Shown in pieces: positions 32,369 through 44,874 of a stretch of DNA of 64,000 nucleotides. Every line of letters begins with the position of its first letter. Positions within the stretch are counted from its first letter, which is position 1. Below the pieces are notes generated by a model, which saw only the letters and a program-made list of their open reading frames with translations, was not told the DNA's origin and did not search any database. Source of the stretch: Haliclona indistincta. Its lineage: Eukaryota; Porifera; Demospongiae; Haplosclerida; Chalinidae. The stretch covers positions 12,232,845 to 12,296,844 of the forward strand of contig OZ024788.1 of NCBI GenBank assembly GCA_964017065.1. The letters are read 5' to 3'. The translations under genes were made by a program, and so were the position numbers.

Positions 32369-32860
32369 TAGTGATGGGCGTTACCTGAAAATTTTGATTT
32401 GATACGATGCTGAGTATTTTGTGAAATTATCGATATAAAACGATACGATACTATTATAGGTATGGATACACAAAAGTGAAAAGTCAGAAAAAAGAGTCTG
32501 GCAGAAAACAGAATGAAAATAAAACTTGATTACAAGTTCTTGTTCAAAAACAAAATTTTGTCTACATTGCTTGGCTTTAGGTTGCTTCTCCTGGCCTGAA
32601 CAACCTATCCAGCCTTAGAAAACAGTCGTTTGGACGATACAGAAGTTCCAGGAATGCTTAAGTATTTACGGGCTAGTAGTTGTAAGTGTGGAAGATGACT
32701 TTGGTTTTCAGCCCACCATACACGTGGCGCGGCTGAAGACTCCGCCCTGTCCCGCCCACAACTGGTATTGATATCGATTTTGTCTAGTACTCAATATCGA
32801 TATATCGGTATCGATATATCGGTGGTATCGATAGTTTTGGTATCGTATCGCCCATCACTA
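32369..32860. mobile_element. hAT MITE with 8-bp target duplication
   Basis: 492 bp, ends TAGTGATGGGCG and CGCCCATCACTA, flanked by the perfect 8-bp duplication CAAACGTG (32,361-32,368 and 32,861-32,868). Interior near the right end is rich in ATCGATAT. Termini and 8-bp target are hAT hallmarks. Inserted in the second family C unit. Confidence 0.88.
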
Positions 32861-33810
32861 CAAACGTGCCCATAGTTGACTACCTAGGTACTTGTAGATT
32901 CCATCTAAACTTCAGGACAGCTCTGGGGGTGCGTAGACATCTCAAGAAAAAGCCTATCAAAGCCAAGAGCAATGGCTACCTACTCGTGTTCACGGTCACG
33001 CCCACTTGACACACCTTGTCCTTGTGGTCAGCACTTTGCTGTCTTCTGTTTACCAGTACAGTTTCAATAGTAAGCAGGTTGGCTTTAGCTGCAAGCCTGC
33101 AAAGCTCCTTCTGAAAGCCATAACTAGTTAGCAGTGCAGTTTCAATATAGCTACAGCCTATAAGCTAAGCAGGTTGGCACTAGTGTAGGGTCCGCAATGA
33201 AAAAAACGACTGTCATGAATTCGAATCTAGCAGGCACTTGTCTCAGTTTGTCTAGTGCATTGACCCGAACATAAAACGCACAAAGCGAAAGACGCGAACG
33301 CCTTCGTCTTCGTAGCAAAAAAATAAATAAATAGTTTTGCGTGGGCGGGGCAGCAAAAAATTTAATTAAAATTAATTTTTGATTTCTTTTCGACTCTCGT
33401 TCACGTGCAAATATGGCTTTCTTTTAGTGTAGCCACGCAGCTTTCTATTTGTGCAGCAATTCTCTCTCGCCATGCCATCATAAGTTTGCTATTCTGATTT
33501 TGTGCAAGCTATCTGAACTGAGGTGAGGAGTTTTCACCTTCCGATATTGTGATGTTTACAAATGCAGCGACCCTATATCGAGGAAATTGTAGCTTAGGTA
33601 CCAAGACATCTTCACAGTAAATTGTATAAAGATTGGATGCTTCCTTCCATCTGGGCCAAAAAAAGTACACCTAGTTTTCATTATTTTTCTATTTAAAGGC
33701 ACAACTCCATATATGGACTAGATTTTGTTGCAAAAAATTGGATAATAACTTGAGTCAAAAAATCACAGAGCTTGACTAAATAATGTACAGCCATAAGAAA
33801 ATCACATTAA

Positions 33811-34468
33811 AGGTGGCGGGTTACCTTTCGCCCACGCGTTTAGTATACCGTGATAATGACATCATCAAGTGGTTCAAATAATGATATTCACGTGTGCAAA
33901 TAATGATATTCACGACAAAAGGGGTGGAGCTCGCTGAGAAACAATACACGGCAATGGCAGAAATGAACTCGGATTTTTCCCACAAGATTTTGGAAGCTGT
34001 GTCGAGAGCTGCATTCACTGACTAGTATCTACATGTACATAAGTAACATTCGGAGTGAATGGTGGGGCCTTTTTCGAAAATTTGCTATTGTAGAAGCAAC
34101 GCTGATGCCTCAAACGCAGGTCACTGGCGCACTCTTTCCTTTTAGCGACAATAAAATCTTGATTCAAGAAAGATAGCGAGAAGACACTCCATCATTCACT
34201 CAAAGGTTGTATTTGCTCGAATATAAACCATTTTTCGTAGACTAGCTAACGCTACACGTCGCGTAATCTTGTGGAAAAAATAGCTGATGTGTTCCCTAGG
34301 ATTGTGTCGACTCTGCTCTTTGCTTATTTCCTCAAGAGTCATTGGTTATGCGAGGACACTTACCACGATGCCTTATAGCGACTTTTGTGCTGATTGCTTA
34401 TTTCTGTGAGAGTTCCAAGCGAAAACAGTTTTTCTCATTAATATTCATAAATTTTGTAACCCGCCACC
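33811..34468. mobile_element. TTAA-flanked MITE nested in the long-TIR element
   Basis: 658 bp with ends AGGTGGCGGGTTAC and GTAACCCGCCACC, TTAA at 33,807-33,810 and 34,469-34,472. One extra A at the left makes the repeat slightly imperfect. It overlaps the 3' end of the minus-strand gene, so the last ~20 codons of that gene come from the MITE. Confidence 0.75.
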
Positions 34469-35199
34469 TTAAGTTTTCTTGGACATCTATTGTCAAATCA
34501 AAACACTGCAACTCGTCTTCTCCTTCATATTGCACTATGTGGTGTTTCTGTTGCTCGTCATATTCAAGGACAAATCCTATATACCAAATGATCTCACTTG
34601 GAGTATCTTGCTGACAAAACCTGTGCCGTATTTTCTTCCCAACTATGTAATAGGGATCTTTTGCCGCAAGAGGCATGTCACATGAAGTAGTTTCGGCACA
34701 TTTCTTACCCAGATAAGTACTAAATTCTTCAATAATTTGGTAATTTGGACGTTGCTTTCCTTTGCATGAATATGGAATTGCAAATTCTTCTTCAAAAAGT
34801 ATTTTTCTTAATGGCGAGCCAGCTAATTTGCCTCTGCCCAAAATGGATGTAGTAGTCGATGCAGCAATACGACGTACAGTGTCAAGGAATCGATCAGGTC
34901 GACCAATGGAAATGTTGGGATATAGTGTTTTGAAATTTGCTACAAGGATTTCACTGAGACTGCTGGAATTGATTGATTGGTGTTGCTGTTCAGCTGCCGA
35001 TAGAAGATCAATGAGTTCACCATATGTAGGCAGCTGGTGATGGTGCATGACCTATAAAGCAGCAAATTGCATAATAAAATTATTACTAAAATGTACCTCT
35101 ACTGATTGGACCAGGATTTAGTTGGATATCACCGGATAGAAGTGTTAGAAGTAGTATCACGGAAACAAGTAGTAGAAGATGAGGAATACCACTTTGCAT
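34398..35199 (-). CDS. Signal-peptide/2A leader and Tudor-like protein (two segments)
   Basis: First segment 35,199-35,086: an N-terminal leader, Met-Gln-Ser then a hydrophobic core LLLLVSVILLLTLL, directly followed by SGDIQLNPGP. This is the 2A-type ribosome-skipping signature (D-x-x-x-NPGP), and such leader-2A fusions are known from echinoderm and sponge immune-type genes. Second segment 35,048-34,398: about 196 residues up to the MITE junction. It starts MHHHQLPTYGELIDLL, has a helical middle, then a beta-rich Tudor-like stretch (VGKKIRHRF, WYIGFVLEYDEQ, HHIVQYEGEDEL). The obvious splice (AGAG/GTACAT to TTTATAG/GTCATG) joins out of frame, so the true joint is uncertain or the gene is broken. 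The C terminus is MITE-derived. Function unknown. Confidence 0.55.
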
Positions 35200-35499
35200 T
35201 TTCCGTGAAGATGTCTTGCAAGAACCTTTGAATCTGATACGCAAGCTGCATAAACAGCCCAATTCGCACTCTCCACTCAATCAGAGAGATCATGAGCATG
35301 CAATCGTGTATACTAATTGCATACAAAATCAGGACAACCTATAGTAAAAAAACAATTTCATTGTAAGTACTATTATTAATTTTGTGCTATTGCGGCAATT
35401 TATTGATATTATTGGCACGATTATTGGTATACTATTTTTGGCCCAGACGGAAGAAAGCATCTAAACTTTTAAAAATTTAGTGTGAAGATGTATTGGTAC

Positions 35500-35800
35500 C
35501 TAAGCTACAATTCCCTCGATATAGGGTTGCTGCAGTTGTAAACACCACAATATTGGGGGATAAAAACACTCACCTCGGTTCACACAACTAGCACAAACCC
35601 AACTAGCAGAACTTTTGTAAGGCGCTACAAGAGCTGAAAGTTGCACACAAGCGAGATGCGTGACTGTACTGGAAAAAAAGCTTCTTTGCGCGATGACGAG
35701 ATTCAAAACGAAACAAAAAATAATGTTAATTAGAATTATTGCGGCCCCGCCCACGCAATATTAATTTGTTTATTTTTTGCTGCGAAGACGAAAGCGTTTG
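35500..35800 (-). other. Possible 5' exon of the 2A/Tudor-like gene
   Basis: A minus-strand open stretch ends at a good donor, AACCGAG/GTGAGTG (35,573). It encodes residues such as LVAPYKSSASWVCASC. It may be a leader exon of the element's gene; no start could be fixed. Confidence 0.3.
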
Positions 35801-36985
35801 CGTCTTTCTCTTAGCGCGTTTCATGTTCGGGTGAATACACCAAACGAACTGATATGAGTATCTGCTTGATTTATGGAAGTCGGTTTTTTCATTGCGGACC
35901 CTAACTAGTGGTAAACTCCTGCTGCAGTATGGTCTATGGAGCGTAGACGCCGATGGTTTGTGAAATGCGTTGATTCGTTCGTTCGTTCTGTCCATCGAGC
36001 TGCAGAGACCATTGCTCACTTCTGAAAGTCGGTAAAGGTATGAACAGGCTTAGCATGACAATGGCTTGCAATGAGACTCGTGGATTTTGCTAAAGTGTTT
36101 TCGTTCTCGAGTTATGGCTGGCTCACCTTGCATGACGGCCGTCTTTGACCTCTCTGACGACTAAAGCGCCCATAGATGACTACCTAGGTACTTGTAGATT
36201 CTATCTAAACTGCAGGACAGCTCGGGGGTGGTAGACATCTCTAGAAAAAGCCTATCAAAGCCAAGAGCAATGGCTACCTACTCAGTGTTCACGGTCACGC
36301 CCACTTGACACACCTTGTTCTTGTGGTCAGCACTTTGTTGTCTTCTGGTTAGCAGTGCAGTTTCAATAGCAGCTGCAAGCATCATAGCATGTTGGCTTTA
36401 GCTGCAAAGCTCCTTCTGCAAACCATAACTAAGGAGCTAACTCTACAATGTGCAACACGCCGAGGGTTTTGTGAAATCTGTTCATTCATTCGTCCTGTCC
36501 ATCAAGCTGCAGAGATCATCGCTCAATTCTGAAACTCAATGAAGGTATGAACAGGCTTAGCACGACAATGGCTTGCAATCTGACTCGTGAATTTTGCTAA
36601 AGTGCTTTCGTTCTCGAGTTATGTATGGCTGGCTCACCTTGCATATGACGGCCATCTTGGAGCTCTCTGACGACAAAAGCGCCATAGTTGACTACCTAGG
36701 TACTTGTAGATTCTATCTAAACTTCAAGACAGCTCTGGGGTGCGTAAACATATCAAGAAAAAGCTTATCAAAGCCAATTAAGAGCAATATGGCTACCTAC
36801 TCAGTGGTCACGGTCACGCCCACTTAACACACCTTGTCTTTGTGGTCAGCACTTTGCTGTCTTCTGGTTAGCATTACAGTTTCAATAGCAAGCAGGTTGG
36901 CTTTAGCTGCAAAGCTCCTTCTGCAAACCATAAATAATTGGAGCTAACTCTACAATGTGCAACATGCCAAGGGTTTTGTGAAATC

Positions 36986-39420
36986 TTTTTTAATGTGACA
37001 ATGTGATTGAGCTGTCGTGTAGGCAAACTTAATCAAACACTCTGAAATCTGAGATAGGGTCATTCCATATAAAATCAACCAATCTTTAAAAGTTCAAGTT
37101 TCAGAATAGCATGAAACTTGTTACACATGTAGGGTATAGAGTAAGATTATTACTTTCATGAAATGAAAGTGATCTATGATGAATGGCTTCTGAGATAATT
37201 ATAGCCCATTAATTATCGGACTTTTGAACGAAAATGCCTTCACTATGTAGCTACTACTCAAGTCTTTGTAACCTTTTATCAGAACATTTCTACATCACAA
37301 GGCTAGTATCATCTTATAGCTCATTAAACTGGCTTTCACATGAAATGTTTTAAGGCTTCAATTTCAAATTTTATTTATTAATAAACAGGTCGTTAAACTT
37401 TGACTTACGATTTCTCAAAAAAGCTGCCTGAATTTTTATGTTGTGACTGCATAATCATGCCACACTATTGGTCTATCGATTGCCAGAGTTTAGTTTTGGG
37501 GCCAGCACGAGCTACAGAAATATGTCTAACGAGCTAAGAACAATCGGCTAGTAAGAACCAATAATCATGGTAAAACAAAAAATTAATACGGGTGTACTAT
37601 TAGTAATAAAACTTGATCATTACCCTGCACATGCAGTGTGTCGAGCGTTTCTATCCATGTGACATTTACACTACTGAAATAATGGTTAATTGCTTAAAAT
37701 TTCAAAAAATATAATACCTAGTCTATATTGAATCAAAGAAGTTATGCACTATCTGTGCACTATAGTTATTTTCTTGTCACTAGTTACTGCTATGGCCATG
37801 GGTGTGCCAACAATGAACATTAAAACATAATTTTAGTGAACTTGATTGAGTGCTAATGAGCCTGAGCAAACACATTTTTGTGAACCTGTCTGACCAGTGC
37901 ATAGCAGAAGGTTTGAAAATCAACCTAGAGTTCATTACAGTCCTATAGTTAAGCAATTCATGGCACTCCTAAACAATGAAAAGTTAATCACAATACATCA
38001 TCAAGTACGCATTACAAAGGTTAATTTTCTACGGATTTTCTATTAAAATAATTAATGTTACAAAACATCTAATAATAAGCTTTGGTAGTATTTTAGTCAC
38101 AACACTCGTATTTATGTTTTACCATGATTATATCACCATGCAAAGACTCAGTTATGCAGTATTGTATACTGTTTGTATATTTTTGTTTTACATGGAATAT
38201 TATACGCTATAGTGCATAGTTGATGTGCCCGCAAGATGTATAACCTGCAGTGTATTGAAACATTATACACACTTTGTTATACAGTACATATACACATATT
38301 AAATTATACAGTACTGTATTACTTGTTGTATTCCTTATGTATTCTATGTGTATAACAGCACGGATGTAGGTGCTATTTGCCCCACCCTTTAGAAATAATA
38401 GTAGTATAGGTCAATTTTTGTTAATAAATTATTATTGAATGCTTTAAAAATTATTATTAAAAATGATCACATAGGTACAAAACTTGGCAGAATAGTTATA
38501 GTCAAAGTTTACTAAGGTGAATTGAAGACTTGACTTGAAGCTGCTGCTTGTCAGCGCTTGACGTTGACTGAAGACTTCAGCTGCTGGTTGCTGTGTGACA
38601 TGGTACCACTGGAAGAGATTGGCACTATATACGCGGTCAGCAATTAAGTCAAAAACAAGAATAAACCAGCTACATGCCTACCTGAACAGGAACATTCATT
38701 CCACTTCCTGCTATACTGAAGTTCGACCGAAACAGCAACGAAACAGCAAAGTAAACTTTTCTTCATGCAGTGACAGTCTCAGCCGCCCTCCTCTCTGAGC
38801 TCCTCTTAATCTTCTTGAGTTGCATGAAATTTAAGTTGCACTGAAGAGTACCAGTTTGAGTATTGTACTCCATAGCCTTCTGATTGTTGAGAATTTCACC
38901 CGTTGACAACTGGTTGGTGACTCTGTGTTCACAAGAAGAGAAAATGAAGGCATTGCATTGTGAAAATAACTTTGCAGTTTAATCGCTGTACTGTATGGTG
39001 ACCTGGGTCTATTTGGTATGCAAACCATTAACCTCATACAGTCTTAGTTTCTACAACATGTATAGTTTATGGTACAAATGACAGTATGCTCAGTAAACAC
39101 GTGTTACCCACATGTGTGCAATTTTTACGAGCCTTTGAATAAGTACGTGAGCGAAAGAAAGATGCTAAAGTGTAGAATCAAGCAGCTGAAATGGTCCCAA
39201 GAAGATACAGCCGATGCATAATTATAGAAAATGACTGAGCCTAGCTGACAACATCAAAATTGCTCGAAAACACTGTAGCCCATTGGGTGGCTGTATATCA
39301 CCACCATGCAGACATGTGTGCTGGATGAAGGAAAGCTACACAAAAGAGTAGCTTTCCTCATACACATGCACTCTCTCACACACATTCTGTGTCTTGCTGT
39401 GTTTATATCTTATTTTTATT
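36986..39420. other. AT-rich region with one MITE, no gene seen
   Basis: 37,560-38,132 is bounded by ATAATCATGGTAAAACA and its inverted copy, with similarity for about 30 bp. The rest (for example TATACAGTA runs near 38,160-38,350) shows no exon. No upstream semaphorin exons were found here. Confidence 0.5.
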
Positions 39421-39426
39421 CTGAAG

Positions 39427-42079
<2,653 letters not shown>

Positions 42080-43085
42080 CTACCCTAAATTAGCAACCAA
42101 TCATCAAGGGCCATCACTACAGACTTAACTTTGTGTTTTAACAAACGACCGACAAACTGACTAGACTGACTGACTTATATATTTGACAGCAACTATAGAC
42201 AATATCAACAATCTTATTTCAAGTACCAAGCTACGACATTCATTGACACTTCAGAAAGTGCTACATTTAGCCCGATCGATAAAAAATCTTGCTTACCATC
42301 TGCTCAAACACATGTATACTCATCAATTATTTTTATCTCATTCTGTGATTGGCAGTTAGTTCATGTTTGTTGATTTGTGTCACATTCATCATAAGTATTA
42401 TCATGCATCTGATCTATGATCATTATTTGTTTCAATTTGTTTTAATGTTTATGTACTCAATCTGTGTTGTATTTATGATGATAATAATTCAGATTTCGTC
42501 ATGAACCAATAAACATCACGTTACGTGTCACTGTTGACATGGTGATTCAGTGATCACAGCCTATGCATATTATATGTACGGTGATGATTTGTCAATTTGA
42601 ATAATGAAACAGCTGGTCGTGACATGTTTTGCTCTATAGCATGAGCCTAGCTAGTAGGGCTAGCTGTAGTGAGAGGATTTGTTACTACTGATAAAGTGAT
42701 CACTGGTTCAAGTATCTCTGCCTCAGCTTGCATGACCCAAATTCACACACAGTGTGCGGATGGATTGCTACTGCTCATGTAAGGTGCATTTCTGTGCTGT
42801 CAACAGTGCATGTGTAAGTTGTGTCATCATTTGGTGTGCCTGCACGCAGAACATCATCAGCACATAATGAGTGGTGCTGCCGGTGGCCCCAATTATGCAT
42901 TTATACCATTTTTATATTTTTATCAAAAGCGATAGCTGACAATACTAAACTTCCGGCCTCTACCAACAAGCACCACAAAATGACTGCATGGTTACTTTTT
43001 TGAATAAATACATGAAATGAACCTAAAGCATGAATGATTGGTAAGTGACAAAATAATGTCAAAATCAATAATAACAGCTGCATGT
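42080..43085 (+). other. 3' flank of the duplicated semaphorin
   Basis: Alignable with 59,055-60,120. A canonical AATAAA is at 42,508-42,513; the equivalent site in the other copy reads AGTGAA. No other gene. Confidence 0.6.
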
Positions 43086-43154
43086 CCTTGTGCGGGTTGT
43101 ACAGCTAATCTTTTTCTTCATCCTTTGTCTTGGATGTGCAATTAGTAGTCATCT

Positions 43155-43166
43155 TCAGTGAAGCTC
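43155..43166 (-). pseudogene. Remnant of the last ROCO/Death exon
   Basis: GAGCTTCACTGA after an acceptor (TTATATAG) on the minus strand is the same as 60,222-60,211, where it is the final exon of the ROCO/Death gene. Similarity continues to about 43,200 and then stops. It has no gene attached, so it was carried along by the duplication. Confidence 0.75.
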
Positions 43167-43199
43167 CTATATAACAGAAAAAATAGAAGGCTACGTAAT

Positions 43200-44114
43200 A
43201 ATTGTCCTTGCTCGTCGTTTTCGTTTGCTGTTGCTATGGTCTAAATGTTAGACAGCACATCCAATCAGATCTACGCGATGTACATGTAGAAGCCCTGTAT
43301 CCCCTGTATAATATGTATGTGATGTACGCGATGTAGAAGCCCTGTATTAGCAAAATCAGACGATATTGCACAGGACGAATAGTGGTGTTTGATGGTGGTA
43401 TATAGGTGTAGCACATATGTGTTGCATATGGTATGTGATTACCGTGTGATCTGTTTGAAATATACCTGTGATTTTGTATGTGATACATGTATACCCTACT
43501 TTTCATAGTACAAAGTCATAATTTGAATCACGTTTGCTCTATGTTTTCAAGTATGTTACATTTTGTGTGATACAGCTCTGACCATGACACACACATGTGT
43601 ATTTTATGAAGCATACATGAAGCATTGATGTTGCTCAGATGAGTTAAATATTGGCTATTTTTCCTAATACTGTCTCGCTATTACTGTAATCGTTTCGTTT
43701 TCTTCAGCAAAGTTTTGAAGGTAAAATAAATATAATTCAAACATACAACACTCAGTCAAGTCTCTAGTGTTCTTATAACTGGTTGCTTGAACGATGCAGC
43801 AGATTGTAAAACGCAGAACTGCAATCTGAGTGAGGAAGTTCAGATAGGAAAGTCATGCAAATTAATCAGGCGTACCTTTTACTGTCTTACTAAAATTAAT
43901 AGTGATTTCCAGAAAGCCACGGTCCAACGAATTCTACATGTAGAAAAACATTGAGCAATTGAGAAGGTTATTATACTTACTCACGACCTCAGATTAAGCC
44001 AACAACATAGTCGACGTCATTAATCTCAATAGAGTATGTTTCTGGTATGACTCTGAGGACAACACCGAATGTAGCATTGCTATAATCATGACTAGCCATA
44101 CCTTTTATTAATAG
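43200..44114. other. No supported gene
   Basis: 43,260-43,660 resembles 49,330-49,600 in the opposite orientation (CACAGGACGAA, then TAGCACAT.TAT), a low-complexity repeat family rich in TGTGAT. A minus-strand stretch ATFGVVLRVIPETYSIEIND (near 44,000-44,060) looks protein-like but has no partner exon. Confidence 0.35.
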
Positions 44115-44345
44115 TGATCTCCAGAAAGACACAATGAGAAGGGAACATGAAATTACCTGTGAGAAGGGAACAACGTGAAAATACCTGCGAAAAGGGAACG
44201 TGAAAATACCTGAGAAGGGAACGTGAAAATACCTGTGAGAAGGGAACATGGAAATACCTGTGAGAAAGGAAGGGAACATGGAAATACCTGTGAGAAGGGA
44301 ACATGGAAATACCTGTGAAAAGAAACGTGAAAATATCTGTGTAAA
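44115..44345 (+). repeat. About 26-bp tandem repeat
   Basis: About eight variable copies of GAGAAGGGAACATGGAAATACCT, with unit lengths between 22 and 30 bp. Long minus-strand frames across it (FPSHRYFHV repeats) are repeat artefacts. Confidence 0.85.
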
Positions 44346-44874
44346 ACACGCCTGAGTAACAAGCATAGTGGTAGCAAGCTACATAACTAGTATATATAAA
44401 AATTGTTCAAGAAAATATATATTGTAATGGAGAAACCGAGAGAAAATGACCGTAACATTATTTTTCTGTGCCCGAGCAAACTGGCGAAACAAGCAATGTA
44501 GTCCCCGAATTAGTCGAGGACACTTACTTGGCTACAGTGATCAACTCTCAGTTCCACAGAGACTTCGCTTTTCACAGTTAGCTATAATAAAACAAAGAGA
44601 AATAACAGACTTGAAGCAAAAAATGGCGACCAGTAAACTACAGCTGAAGATGATTCCCGCCAAAAATGTGGCTCCGCCTACCACATGAAAGCGCGCGAGG
44701 CGTGTCTAGAGCTAGAGAGCTGGAGCCGAGCTGGAGCAGCCATGCCATTTGCTTTCTCTCTGTGGCTACCAGTGTAATACAAAAGAAAGTGCCTGTTGTT
44801 AAGACAAAGCTTGAAAGTAAGTAACTAACTTGGAACACACTACCCTCCGCTGTACTTATTCTCCCTGTATAGAG

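Larger units (their letters stand above)
33186..35903 (-). mobile_element. 2.7-kb long-TIR element with a 2A/Tudor-like gene
   Basis: Ends TAGGGTCCGCAATGAAAAAA and its inverted copy; similarity continues about 170 bp inward on both sides (ACCCGAACAT, GAAAGACGC, TTCGTCTTCG, TGCGTGGGCGGGGC in the same order). Flanks share 7 bp, ACTAGTG (33,179-33,185 and 35,904-35,910). It sits in a family C unit whose sequence resumes on the other side. It carries a minus-strand gene and a nested TTAA MITE. No recognised transposase domain, so its class is open. Confidence 0.75.
31630..36985 (+). repeat. Family C tandem array, about four units
   Basis: Units of about 510 bp start with TTCGTTCTGTCCATCGAGCT near 31,670, 32,180, 35,985 and 36,487. 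Each contains GACTACCTAGGTACTTGTAG and ends near CAACACGCCGAGGG. The second is broken by a hAT MITE and a 2.7-kb element. The unit head equals the monomers before the retrotransposon. An open stretch (YLGTCRFHLN..RTALGVRRHLKKK) is visible in several units, but indels differ between copies, so it is not annotated as a gene. Confidence 0.75.

Noticed and set aside
43260..43660. Gene-like frames near 43.2-43.5 kb
   Set aside because: Low-complexity TGTGAT/CATGTA sequence related in inverted orientation to 49.3-49.6 kb; no coding features.
44092..44377. Repetitive frames with FPSHRYFHV
   Set aside because: Arise from the 26-bp tandem repeat.
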